From NCBI GenBank assembly GCA_951799405.1, contig OX637345.1:5890001-5954000 (forward strand): DNA of 64,000 nt. Direction: 5' to 3'. The notes under the pieces are model-generated. The model did no database searches, was not told the DNA's origin, and was given only the letters and a program-made list of their open reading frames with translations. A program made the position numbers and the translations under genes. Source of the stretch: Agapetus fuscipes. Lineage: Eukaryota > Arthropoda > Insecta > Trichoptera > Glossosomatidae. Of the stretch, positions 1-10,785 are shown in pieces (the stretch's first letter is position 1; every line of letters starts with the position of its first letter).

Positions 1-507
1 TCTCGTTGGTTGTCGGTTATTGAACTTTTTTTATTCCCTTGTCGAACTTTTTTTATTCCCTTTTATTTAAAATTTCAGTAAATCAAAGTAGTCGCAAAAA
101 AAGAATGTGTTTGAAGGTCGTTTAAAAGCCACCGGCTGGCTATTATTTTGGCTGGCTATTTACATTTTGTACCATACCTTGTGGGTTCTGGAATGTTCAA
201 CAAAAATTGTTATGCATTGAGATCAACGCAGCACCTTTATTCTGGAAGCATAACCTTCATAGGCCGATAGAACTGGACGTCCATGAGGCATTCCTAGGGT
301 TCCTTTATTCTTTTCTAACCTGACCAATTAGAGAGTTGAGACTTTCGGGAAGGTCATTTTCTCCCGACACCTTACATCGCTTATGGCAAGCGTGTAGAGC
401 CTTAAAAGCGTGGTTATCACTATTGAAATGGTAACTCAGCTGTAAAGCTGGATGACCATTGGTAACGGTCTTTAATATTGATTTAACACTTTTATATTTT
501 GTTTCAG
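1..507 (+). other. intron 4 (partial) of S28 gene A
   Basis: The stretch ends in a clear 3' splice site (TTTCAG at 502-507). It is AT-rich and non-coding. At about 425-475 it holds a short minus-strand fragment of the tRNA-derived SINE-T1 family (GCTGGATGACC... resembling the GCTGGATGGACC core of the full copies). Nothing else is recognised. Confidence 0.5.
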
Positions 508-2559
508 ATTGACAAAACCCTTAAATACATCAAACTACTTAGACGTCCAAACCTTTTTTCACACAATAACGAATAAATTTGGTACGGTGGTTCAGTATTC
601 CACATTTGCAACATCAACTAAATCGGGATGCAAAATTTTATTGGATGATTCAAATAGTGCTCCAGAATTCAAATTGGCAAAGTTTCTAACAGAATATCGT
701 GACAAATTTTCTGTTGTCAATGCCCAATACGAAATAAATATCAAGCATCAACAGAATGTTTCATATAGTTCAAGTAAGTTTAAATATTTTTTTGGATAAA
801 TTGTAGTTTGGTTTATTATGGATAGTTTACTTGACTTCGACTGATATTGTAAAGCTGTCATCAATATTTTAAATTATGATAACGGTCGTTAGACATTTTA
901 AAGAATGAAAAAACCGGATTTTACTGAGCGTGCAAAAGAGAAGAACGATTTTTCAAATGCTCCGAAATGTAAAAGATAGTATTCCGTTGGATTCTCCAGG
1001 AGTGTACAGGTCCCTTGTGAATGCGGAGCCTTTTATAGTGGACAAACCAAGCGCAGCATCAACACCCGATTGAAGGAACATATTGGTGCAGTTAAGAAGA
1101 ATAACCCGAACAAGTCTGCTATTTGTGAACATTCACAGAAAGGGGTGAATCATCTTATCAGATTTGATAAAACAAAGATTCTATCTAAAGAAAGATTTCT
1201 CATCCCCCGACTTGTGAAGGAAGCAATCGAAATACACAGGCACCCCAACTTCAACAGAGATGACAGCTACAAACTTTCCAGTATATGGAGGCCAGTACTA
1301 ACTTCAATGATCCACCCTTTCATTAATCCGATGATTTCACAAGAAGACATTATATTGTCCTTCTATACATCTGGAGCTACAGCGACATCTATGGATGTAT
1401 CACCGAAGGTTAATAAAAATACCTACAACCTTCGACCTCGATCAAACAACAATAATTCAACAGTTCGTGGTTCCTCTTTGTAGAGGACACACGTCTTCTG
1501 AGAACGTCGGATATGACTCCGACGAAACGTAGAGAAAATCGTTCTTCTCTTTTCACGGTCAGTAAAATCCGTTTTTTTCATTCTTTAAAATGTCATCAAC
1601 ATGTTTTGCGTTACAGATAGGGCTTACTTGTATCAGAGATGCTCAGAGTTTGGCAAGTTCCAATCCACTGACTCGAAGAAGCAACCATTTGGAAATCATG
1701 TCCCATTTTCGTTTTTCGCAGACCATCAATGTCCTGATATTTATGGAAAACAGTTAGTGTTTTGTATAATACATATATTTTTTTGTTTTTTATCGCCAGT
1801 TTATGTTTATGTATGTTTATTACTTATCTGGATCTTAAAAGGAGACATGGTCAAGTGCAGGAATGAAATCGAAGGATTATTATTAGTTTTATGATTTTCT
1901 CATCGAACTTTGGTGATTCAGACAATTTATTTGTTGATTGACAAAATTTATGTCACTCATGCATTGATACGATTCGTATTCGTATTTCACAAAGTCGTTA
2001 TCTCCACTAACAGTCAAAATATTTTTAGATTACTTTCAAAGTGACCTCAATGACTTGTTATCTTGTTTTGTGTGTCGGCTTTATCTTGACTAAATCAGCA
2101 AAGTTGCGAATGGTTAGTTTCTTATTCCCATATCATGGTTTTTTTTTGTTTTCAAAAATCTTTTGTGTGTGAAATAACAGGCTTGGAAATATTCGACTCA
2201 AGTTTTCTTCAATTATGCCAATGATATAGGATCGAAGAATTTGTGACTTTTTTTTCTCCAGATTTAACGCTGAATTGATGATTAATGGCGCCAAGCACAT
2301 CAATGAAAGATTTGGTGGGAACAAACCCAACGTCACCAAAGTGGTTTTCATCAATGGATCTTTAGACCCTTGGCACAGACTTAGCGTCCTTAGTGACCTT
2401 TCCGATGAGGCTCCAGCTATATTTATTGAAGGGACCTCACATTGCCAGGATATGCATGCTGAAGAACCAACAGATCCTGAAGGGCTTAAACCAGCAAGAA
2501 AAAGAGTTGCAAGCCTCGTTGCTAAATGGGTAGAGGAAGCAAGGCGCAATTTTGTCTGA
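508..2559 (+). CDS. S28 serine peptidase gene A, 3' part (exons 5-7)
   Basis: This is the C-terminal part of a family S28 serine carboxypeptidase-like protein; exons 1-4 lie left of the window. Exons: 508-773 (after TTTCAG, before GTAAGT), 1617-1752 (after TTACAG, before GTTAGT) and 2262-2559 (after CTCCAG), stop TGA at 2557-2559. Phases 1 and 2 at the two junctions match genes B-E exactly. Exon 7 carries the triad Asp in NGSLDPW and the triad His in GTSHC. Exon 7 is 298 nt against 289 nt in the paralogues, giving a slightly longer C-terminus (ends RRNFV). No stop or frameshift is visible in the part present. Intron 5 (774-1616) carries a Penelope-like insertion ending only 26 nt before exon 6. 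Whether the gene is functional cannot be judged without the missing exons. Confidence 0.85.
865..1590 (+). mobile_element. Penelope-like element remnant with GIY-YIG domain
   Basis: An open frame from about 986 to 1483 encodes the GIY-YIG endonuclease-like end of a Penelope-like retroelement protein (GVYRSLCECGAFYSGQTKRS, then RLKEH, FDKTKIL, KEAIEI, FNRDDSYKLS). The reverse transcriptase part is missing. The coding piece is bracketed by inverted repeats of about 55 bp, 893-948 and 1534-1590 (reverse complements with a few mismatches). Nine bases, TGTCATCAA, occur at 856-864 and 1591-1599 and look like a target-site duplication, leaving a ~28-nt tail outside the left inverted arm. The insertion lies in intron 5 of gene A, in the gene's orientation. 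Inverted terminal copies plus a short tail fit known Penelope-like architecture. The assignment to this class is from remembered family motifs. Confidence 0.7.
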
Positions 2560-3249
2560 TTGAAATATGGACCATTTTGTTTAAATATATGTCAACACAT
2601 CTCCTTGCATGAAATATAAGAGTTAAAAACATGAAAACTCGTAGTGGTTTTTTTTTCATTGATGCAAAAGTACGTTTGTATTTAAGAGTATTTAAAAAAT
2701 GATGAAAGTAATGGTTGCTTGTCTTTCGCAATCACAGTTAAAAGTAACGAAATTTCAAAATATGAAGCTATTTTATATTTATTTTCCCTGCTTTCTAGAG
2801 TGCTACAGGGATACATACTGAGTCCAATATTATTCATTATGAATAATAATGGTGCTTTATCTGTTAACAAAAGATAATACTTATAAAAAGGTCTTGACTT
2901 TCTACCATACATAATGAAAATTAAATTGTCAAAAAATAGCACAGAAATGACAACAACAATGAAAATCTTACAATAGTATCCATCTAAGTACATTGCAGTT
3001 GTGAGTGGGAGACTAGAGCCTAAGCTTTTTGTGTCTGTTATTATAGGTCCTCAGCCACAATGTGAATGTATCAAATATAAATAGGATCTAGAATCTAGAT
3101 GCATCAAACTGTAAATAAAATAATAATTATTATGTGTTAGCTCCTAATTAAAGTCGACATTTCAGTACCTTTTGTTTATTGAGTGAAAGATTAGTATGAA
3201 GCTGATACGAGATCAAGGACCCCTCATACCTCAGACCCTTTCATAGGTA
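2560..3249. other. 3' flank of gene A, nothing recognised
   Basis: AT-rich sequence following the gene A stop. It probably contains the 3' UTR, but no convincing AATAAA sits close to the stop; the nearest AATAAA run is near 3114. No gene or repeat is recognised. Confidence 0.3.
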
Positions 3250-3623
3250 GATGCGGTGCGGGGATAGACGATGTCGCGCGGTGGATGCGGTGCGGGTATA
3301 GACGATGTCGCGCGGTGGATGCGTTGCGGGGATAGACGATGTAACGCGGGAGATGCGGTACGGGGATAGACGATGTAACGCGGGAGATGCGGTGCGGGGA
3401 TAGACGATGTCGCGCGGTGGATGCGGTGCAGGGATGCACGATGTCACGCGGTAGATGCGGGGCGGGGATAGACGATGTCACGCGGTGGATGCGGTGCGGG
3501 GATAGACGATATCGCGCGGTGGATACGGTGCAGGGATGCACGATGTCACGCGGTAGATGCGGGGCGGGGATAGACGATGTCACGCGGTGGATGCGGTGCG
3601 GGGATAGACGATGTCACGCCGTG
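3250..3623 (+). repeat. 34-bp GC-rich minisatellite, 11 units
   Basis: Eleven head-to-tail units of exactly 34 bp, each starting GATGCGG and containing GATAGACGATGTC. The units are much richer in GC than the surroundings. Units 6-8 and 9-11 repeat the same variant order, giving a 102-bp higher-order period. Because 34 is not a multiple of three, the array reads open in several frames on both strands; these open frames are repeat artefacts. It lies between genes A and B. Confidence 0.95.
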
Positions 3624-4188
3624 GGCTCTTTTTTTTTATATTTTATTTCAAAACAGTTTTAATACATTCAGTTACAATATTATAAGTAGTACACATGAGA
3701 TTACAGAAAAAAAAACAAAATATGAAATAAGCAAGATGTGCATGTTATATGTGCATGATATGCAAGTTAATACAAATTTGTTACAAAAACAAATTAAGGA
3801 AATATTTAATATCCGAATGATTCAGAACAATAATTAATAGATAAGTATAAAGGTGCATAAAGTATAAGTTTAAAGGTGTATATAAATTTTTGGTAGGAGA
3901 GAGAGAGTTTAATATTTGAGGTTCGATTTAGTTCGGTTTGATTTACACAAAAGCAGTAATAACCAAATAAATCATCCTAATATATACCCATATATGAGGA
4001 CCCTCAAAACTTTGACCGTTAAGGCTATAATGTGGCTAAAGCTTTGCCTCAACCATACAAATAAAGAAATAATACTTCCTGCTCCAATAAAATATGAATA
4101 TTTCCACTTATTTCCATTTATTTCACTCCCGCTTACAATTTGTCGAAAACCACTGATGTACAGGAATAATTCAAAGACTCGTCCTTGA
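3624..4188. other. AT-rich spacer with SINE-T1 tail fragment
   Basis: Mostly A/T-rich spacer between genes A and B. At about 3943-3985 there is a short plus-strand 3' end of the SINE-T1 family (ACACAAAAGCAG..., AACCAAATAAATCATCCTAA). No gene is seen. Confidence 0.45.
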
Positions 4189-4425
4189 TTCCTTGACTTA
4201 AAGGTTTATATGAGGCTGACCCCAATGCTGTTAAAACTTGGATCACTTTTGACATTTGCCACCACGATTTCAGGGAAAGGCGGCAGGAGTTGCAAGTTTA
4301 TCCTCATGTGAGGTGTGGTGTATGTACTTCCAAAAATGTACACGTGTCTGTTTGTGGACGTGCCTGCTTGTGACAAAGCTTTAAAGGTCAATATATATTT
4401 GCTTCTTAGATTTTTATAGATTATG
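4189..4425 (+). repeat. DR250 dispersed repeat, diverged copy
   Basis: Starts with CCTTGACTTAAAGGTT, then GAGGCTGACC, TTTCAGGGAAAGGCGGCAGG and the CGTGTCTGTTTGTGG block, ending near CTTCTTAGATTTTTATAGATT. This is the full order of blocks of the ~250-bp DR250 family, with substantial divergence. Confidence 0.7.
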
Positions 4426-4539
4426 AGTTATAACAGACTTGAATTGGACCTGGAAAGACTGGGCTAGATAATTATGTGTGTGGTGTACACGAGAATATAA
4501 TAATGAAAGTACAGATGGTTCAGGTATTTAAAAAATATG

Positions 4540-4800
4540 GATGGCTAAAAAAAGAGTAAATGGTAAGCAACGAAGCGAAAGACCAACAAATACTGAATTA
4601 ATAAAATAAGCTAGATTATCAATGACTGGGACCTGAATATTCAGAAAAGTAAAGATCGTGCATGAAGAGAGCGATGAATGTCGAGGAGATGAAAAAGTGG
4701 GCAAGGACAAAACAACACAGTGTTGAGACTCATCAGTAGAGGTACTGGATATCTCTAGCGGCATTGTAGCTGAATACAACCTACCTACTTGCATGTAAAT
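4540..4800 (+). mobile_element. degenerate non-LTR retrotransposon 3' end
   Basis: Resembles the end of a reverse transcriptase ORF plus 3' UTR shared with the copies at 38090 and 31930. It has an AGAGGTACTGG...CTCTAGCGGCATT block near 4737-4770, the counterpart of CTGGCCACCCCTAGCGGAAT elsewhere. The reading frame is broken. Confidence 0.5.
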
Positions 4801-5054
4801 TTATATTTGTGTTGTCTCTATTACCTCTCTCACATATGGAATATTTTTTTTTATTTTCTGTAATAATTATCACGTCCTTTAAACTGTTTTTCTTGATCTA
4901 TTGTTAACAAATTGCGCCAATATCGATTCTGAATACTACATGAATCCTTTTTTTCTGAAGTTGTTAATAAATCAATTACCAATCAAACATTTAAGACATT
5001 TGACAATTGATCATTTTTTGCTCAATATAAGACTTTACTTTTACTTTTTTCGGC

Positions 5055-5447
5055 TCATAAGCCTTGAAAGCTCAGGGCTTCCCGCACCACAATCTTCCAG
5101 AACTCTCTGTCTTGTTCTGCTTTCCTCCATGGTCCCCTCACTCCCAGAACTTCGGCGTCGGCTTCAATGTTGTCTGCCCACCGCATCCTGGAACGTCCCA
5201 GTGGTCTTACACCTGAGGGGGCACCATCCAAGACAGTCCTGATGATCCTGGAGTCCTCTGCACGTGCTACATGTCCGGCCCACTGTAGTCTTCTTGATTT
5301 CATTACCGACACTATGTTTGGATCTTGAAACACGGACATCAGCTCCGCGTTGGTCCGGATACGCCACCTGTCATCTTCAAATGCAGGTCCGAGAATGCGA
5401 CGAAGCATTTTGTTCTCAAAGACCTGGAGAGATTTCTCTTGTTTCAA
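5055..5447 (-). pseudogene. non-LTR reverse transcriptase C-terminal fragment
   Basis: A 130-codon minus-strand open frame reads ...ENKMLRRILGP, WRIRTNAEL, SRRLQWAGHVAR, then a proline/arginine-rich stretch and a terminal REFWK segment. This pattern is typical of the region after the catalytic domain in insect non-LTR retrotransposon reverse transcriptases. The catalytic palm is absent, so it is a truncated fossil. It lies between genes A and B. Confidence 0.65.
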
Positions 5448-5946
5448 TTCTTTCTTGTTTCTTTTTGTTTCTCAATATAAGAGAGCAACTTAAATTGTTT
5501 TTTTGATAATGTTGTGATACATGCTAAAAGCACTCAAGAAAATAAATAAACTTGTTAAGACCAACTTAAATGAATCTTCACAATGCCAATCCACAATTCT
5601 TTACTTTCAATTTAAGATTTTTATTATTCCGTTTATAGAAACCATGAAATTTCTAATTGTCTTTTAAAGTATGGAACATTTATCAATAAATTATTTTTAC
5701 ATGAACAGTCAGGAAATTAAACGCCAAATTATATAATAAAAAAATAGTTTTTATTATTTACATTATAAAAAAAGACCATATAAATGTCAGTTTTATTTTA
5801 TGTATATCTCGCAATCAAACTTTTAGATTATAAATGCACAGTAAAGTTCACAAAAATATATTATTTGTGTGTAAGATTGGAGTGTTGTTACATTGAAAAT
5901 ATTTTTCATTATTCAAAATTTTTTTAAGAAAATTTACTTAAGAAAA
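5448..5946. other. 5' flank of gene B, nothing recognised
   Basis: AT-rich sequence upstream of the gene B start. It should contain its promoter, but I cannot point to a convincing core element. Confidence 0.3.
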
Positions 5947-6723
5947 ATGAATACATCTATGTTGTGCCTTTTTTATTGCTGTTATCTTTTAAAGTGCACG
6001 GCTTTCACTGGATTTCCTCCGCAAGCTCTTTGTTTATACCACAGAATGAGGAACAAGAGATTATTCCTGAAAATCTTACAGAAAGCTGGTTAACTCAGCC
6101 GCGTGATCATTTCAATATGGATGAAAATAAAACCGTTTGGTGGAAGCAGGTATCCATATTTTACTGATTAATCTAATTGTTAAAGATATTCTTGTTTATT
6201 TGATAGAACAGCATAGTGATAAAACAACACATGGCATTATATCATGACTGAATTGCGTCAAATGACAGAACAACAAATGACAGTACGTCACATTACAAAA
6301 CATAACAGGAAAGTGAATTACAATGTCAAAACAACACTAACCTAAAACATAACAGTACAGTATCGCATGTATCAATTCTCAATGTTTCGAAAATGATCTT
6401 TATTCTTGCTATAAAATAAGGAAAAAAACTCTCTATAGTCGGAGAAGTCAAACGAACGTTGTATTGTGCAGATGTGAAGCGACTCAGTATTCAAACCGAA
6501 TCTGAAATAAATTGAATAATAAATCACCACAATTATTTTAAATTAAATTTGCGTAAAAACATTACATTTTCTCCAAAGAAAAAATATCGAAAAATCAGGG
6601 AAAAGTGTCAACAGATTAAAAAATTAAGAGATGATCATGTAGTTACGTACCTGTATTTTTGATACTGCAAGCGTTTTTAAGACTTTTTATAGTTTGTGTA
6701 TTCACACAGTGACAATTCATTTT

Positions 6724-6798
6724 TATAAGAAATTATAAAAATCTATAAAAAACACAGAGTTTTATTTTTACAAATTGAGTATTTAATTCCACCTCAAA
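6724..6798 (+). repeat. left arm of 75-bp inverted repeat pair (intron 1 of B)
   Basis: Reverse-complements 8289-8363 with few mismatches (ATAAGAAATTATAAAAAT against its counterpart, and AATTGAGTATTTAATTCCACCTC). Just outside it, at about 6698-6722, is the tail motif seen beside other palindromes (TATTCACACAGTGACAATTC). Together the two arms bracket 1.5 kb of nested insertions. Confidence 0.75.
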
Positions 6799-6949
6799 TC
6801 ATTCTTTTTATTTAGATTTCTCTATGGTTTTTTGTTTTGTCAATTTGTTATATTATTGTATAATATTGTAATTATAATATGTGTGCTTCCCTTATTGTAT
6901 CTATTTGTCGTACCTAAATCATTATTTTAATTTTATTTCTCTATGTAAT

Positions 6950-7200
6950 TTGTCATGTATGTTCCTTGACTTATAGGTTGTTATGCGGCTGACCACCCAT
7001 AATATAAAAAATTGGTTCACTTTGCCAATGTCACCCCTGTTTCAGGGAAGGACGGCAAGAGTTGCAAGGCTTATGTTCATTTGAGATTGGGTTTTTATAT
7101 TGTAGGTCCACATGCGGCATGTGTTAGCGCGAAATTATACATATCTGCTTGTGGGAATGCATTTAATTTAAATCTTAAATGATATATATCTTGCAATTAA
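6950..7200 (+). repeat. DR250 dispersed repeat, left part (interrupted)
   Basis: A well preserved copy starting TTCCTTGACTTATAGGTTG. It is cut near its 3' end by short filler duplications (CTTGCAATTAAA three times, 7190-7250) and an RTE-type fragment. The missing end, CTTGCAGCTTAGATTAGA, resumes at about 8200-8219. Confidence 0.85.
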
Positions 7201-7263
7201 ATCTTGCAATTAAAAAATTAAATTAAATCTTGCAATTAAAAAATTAAATTAAATGATATATAT

Positions 7264-8144
7264 CGACAAGGGGACACTATATCTCCTAAATTGTTTACGC
7301 TGGCCCTGGAGAATATTTTTAAAATGATGAATTGGGACAACAAAGGGATCAAAATTGATGGAGTTTACCTGAACCACCTCCGTTTTGCCGACGACATAGT
7401 GCTTATAAGCAAAGACATCGAAGAGCTGAAGAGTATGATCAAAGAACTGCATGAAACCTCTCTGAAAATTGGTCTTGAAATGAACATCAGTAAAACAAAA
7501 ATTATGAGCCCAACAAACGAAAGCCTAAACATCAACAACAAACACATAGAGGCTGTAAATGAATATATCTACCTTGGACACAAGATCAAAATGGGAAAGG
7601 AAAACCAAACTGCAGAGATACCCAGACGAATAGGATTGGGCTGGGCAGCTTTTGGAAAATTAAAGCACATACTCGAAAATAAAGACATCCCAATGAACCT
7701 AAAGAGAAAGATCTACGAGACTTGCATCCTCCCTGTGACAACATATGGCCTAGAAACCATCTCGCTAACCGCAGTGAGCGTCCATAAATTAAAGTGCTCA
7801 CAACGATCCATGGAAAGACGGATGTTGGGAATAAGTCTTAAAGATAGAAAAAGAAACGAAGACATCAGACACCTAACAAAAGTCACAGACATCATGGATC
7901 GTATTGCAAAACTAAAATGGCAATGGGCAGGCCATATGGCAAGACGAGATGACAACCGATGGGCAACGAAAATCCTCAAGTGGCGACCATGGGAAGATAA
8001 AAGAAGCGTCGGCAGACCACAAAAAAGATGGTCAGATGACATTGTTCCAGTCGCGGGGCGGAAATGGATTCAGAGGGCACAGGATAGAAAAGAGTGGAGA
8101 AACATGGAAGAGGCCTATATCCAGCAGTGGAGAGATGGCTAAGG

Positions 8145-8188
<44 letters not shown>
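7264..8188 (+). mobile_element. 5'-truncated RTE/BovB-type non-LTR retrotransposon
   Basis: An open frame from 7264 to 8142 encodes the second half of a reverse transcriptase. It has RQGDTISPKLF at the start, the catalytic FADDIVLIS motif near 7384-7410, then GLEMNISKTKIM. The C-terminal region has WQWAGHMARR and RSVGRPQKRWSDDI. The frame is uninterrupted, so the insertion is fairly young. After the stop comes a run of about 45 A, then (TA)n at 8143-8200. It sits inside a DR250 copy in intron 1 of gene B and lacks the endonuclease and N-terminal RT parts. Confidence 0.85.
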
Positions 8189-8201
<13 letters not shown>

Positions 8202-8288
8202 CTTGCAGCTTAGATTAGATGGTTTTTGTCTTATCAATTTTTGTAATTTAGTATCCTCTTGATAATGACGTGAATAAGTTTAAAGTAC

Positions 8289-8363
8289 TTGAGGTGGAAT
8301 TAAATACTCAATTTGTCAAAATAAACCTCTGTGTTTTTTTATAAATTTTTATAATTTCTTATA
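8289..8363 (-). repeat. right arm of 75-bp inverted repeat pair
   Basis: Partner of 6724-6798. The arm ends 12 nt before exon 2 of gene B (acceptor AG at 8374-8375), so the exon's 3' splice-site region is largely repeat-derived. The sequence just left of it (GATAATGACGTGAATAAG, AGTACTTGAGG) also matches the palindrome at 33866-34040. Confidence 0.7.
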
Positions 8364-8558
8364 AGCGTTTTTTAGCGTTACATCAGCAATGCAGAGTTTT
8401 TTTAAAAAAGATGGACCGTTATTTATATTGGTCGGAGGGGAAAATGCTTTGAAGACTACATACTTAACAAGCGGTCAAATGTTCAACAATGCGCGCCAAC
8501 AAGGCGCATACATGATCAGCCTTGAACATCGCTTTTATGGACAAAGCCATCCAACACA

Positions 8559-9020
8559 GTAAGTTATTCAACAATAGTTTATCTAGCATCTGATAAGATT
8601 GATGAGAACCGAAATGACTGGGATACTGGAGTTTCTTTCCAGGATATGTGGCCGTGGTATTAAAGCTTGAGCTTCCAAAAGTGTAGCCCATGTCAACAAT
8701 CAGCTTCTTGTCTATTGGGACATGGAGACTTTCCTCACTGTTAACATGAGTGAAACTTTCAGAAGCTCCAGCTCCAGTAGACTAATGAATCTACGTTTGT
8801 CTCAGATTTTTCCTTCAAAGATCTTAATGTCTTTACTTTTCCTTCGTTATTTTTTGTTCGAGTTTGAATTCCTTCTTCAAGCTGTGACGTATCAAATATT
8901 TTCTTCGTAGATCTTTCTCAGATAATTATACGGGCATGTGCTTTCACCCTCCCAATTTAAGTCTAGGTATTCATTTGCGAACTCTTTTGAAGAGCTCACC
9001 GTCACCCAAGAGCCAAGACG
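8559..9020. other. intron 2 of gene B, unassigned part
   Basis: Non-coding sequence between exon 2 and a reverse-transcriptase fragment. It may be part of the same degraded retroelement, but I cannot assign it. Confidence 0.3.
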
Positions 9021-9240
9021 CTTGAGACTGTGGAGAATTTAGATGAACCCAGTCGAGACTCTCTCACCAGACAATCATCTACCAAACAATACCTGGAGAA
9101 CCTGCAACAGATTAAAGACAGAGGTGATAAGGTGCCAAGTAATTCTTGAATAGTGGGGCTTTCTTGATGATGGACAAAATACCCTGTGTGACTGCGGGGA
9201 TATTCAAAACTCTGCACATATTCAGTTTGCCCCTTATTTG
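9021..9240 (+). mobile_element. fragment of non-LTR reverse transcriptase C-terminus
   Basis: Broken reading frames contain TWRTLNRLRTEV, then a CDCG...H...P cysteine/histidine pattern (about 9185-9232). This is characteristic of the end of many insect non-LTR reverse transcriptases. It is frameshifted and lies in intron 2 of gene B. Confidence 0.5.
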
Positions 9241-9924
9241 GTTAAAAATGCACACTAAAGGACCTGTTTCAACCAAAGTACAATACAGTGGCTGTCGCTA
9301 GTCACTAAAGATATCTCACATAGGTTGTGAACACAAAAGTAAAATTGTTTAATCAAATAGGTGAGAAATAAACCAAATACTGTTTTTTTTCTATAGAGAC
9401 ACGTCAACAGAAAATTTGAAGTATATTAACATAGACCAAGCATTGGCTGATATTGCTCGCTTTATACGTCACCTGAAATCCCAGAAGAAGTTCACCAAGA
9501 GCCCTGTCATCTTGTTTGGTGGATCATACGCTGGGTGTTTAGTGACGTGGTCCAGATTGAAGTATCCTGATCTCATAGATGGAGTCGTGGCCTCGAGTGC
9601 ACCAGTTGTGGTGAAACTAGACTTATATGGTAAGCTTGACCGCCATTTTAGACACAACGCATTCTGCTCGGATTACCGGACAAACCGTGTGATTTTTTAT
9701 ACTCCATACACTACTGCCTTCCAACCCGGTACCGGATAGAAAAAAACATAAACAAACCGGACAGAATGGTGGCACAATACGTCTTGTCCGAAATGGCTGT
9801 AGGAGTTTTTTTTTTCCAATACTTTGCGTAGATCTCTTATTGGCCATTACAATAAGGTTTCCCTCAATCCCCAATAATTTGTCTAAAATTAGGAACCCAA
9901 GAATTTGTCAAAAATTAGGAAGAT

Positions 9925-10036
9925 TCACATAAAACCCCAATCTCAAATGAACATAAGCTGTAAAACTCTTGCTGACCATTCCTGGAACAGAGGGGGAATT
10001 GTAGTCAGCCTCATTAGAACCTTTAAATTAAGGAAC
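9925..10036 (-). repeat. DR250 fragment in intron 3 of gene B
   Basis: Minus-strand partial copy: CCCCAATCTCAAATGAACAT, then CTCTTGCTGACCATTCC and GTCAGCCTCATTAGAACC. Confidence 0.65.
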
Positions 10037-10384
10037 AAGTACCAGGTGTGAAAGAATTGAGTTTTTGTTTTTAAATTCAATTAATCCTTCAATTATATTT
10101 ACAGAATATATGGAGGCCGTCAACGATGCGCTTGCATCGGAGGGAACACAAAAATGCGTGGACGTTATAAGACAAGGCTTTAAAAACATTGGCGATTTGC
10201 TGAAGACTTCACATGGTGTGAAACAGATTTCAAAAATGTTCAAGTACGTGATCCACAATTGAGTCATAAATTTCCATTTATATTTTTTTAAAACGTTTAA
10301 TCCATAAGGTGTTTATTTTTTTCATTCTGATTGTAAGGTTTGAATATGAGATACCTTGAGGAGTTTATATTTATTATTTCTAAA

Positions 10385-10785
10385 ATGAGTGGGCAATTGA
10401 TGAATGTCAGCAATGTGAGTAAAACATGTACTCCGCAATCATTGGATGATGAAAAAGTGTGATATAAAAGAGAATTTGAGAATGACAGTACAAAAAAGTA
10501 CGATGAAATGGTTGGGACATATTGAAACAATTGATGATGATCAACTAACAAAAAAAGTGGACATGAAAATTTCAAAAGTGAAGAAAGAGAAGCAATGGGA
10601 CAGAATATAAAAGATTGCAAATGGAACCTGCAGAGTGAGAATATGAGAGGAATGCTGATGAGGAAAGTGACGAATTTTTAAGAGATGGAAAAGGTATGCA
10701 AGGATAGAAGAAAATTAAAACTTAAGAAGCTTCTGCAGAGAGACCAGCCAACCCTTGTGGAATGGCGCGGCGGTAGGATAAAAAA
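10385..10785 (+). mobile_element. degenerate non-LTR retrotransposon 3' end in intron 4 of gene B
   Basis: Resembles the LINE 3' ends at 38090 and 4540. There is a broken coding remnant (..MKWLGHIETIDDDQL.., KVKKEKQWDRI..) and a closing block GCAGAGAGACCAGCC...TTGTGGAATGGCG near 10733-10770. The frames are interrupted. Confidence 0.5.

Noticed and set aside
1490..1560. Working hammerhead ribozyme in the Penelope-like remnant
   Set aside because: The CTGA...GAAA hairpin has an extra nucleotide and no clear helix III or cleavage site, so I report only a resemblance.
3224..3662. Several overlapping open frames with repetitive peptides
   Set aside because: They are produced by the 34-bp minisatellite reading open in many frames on both strands. 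There is no start context, splice support or motif.
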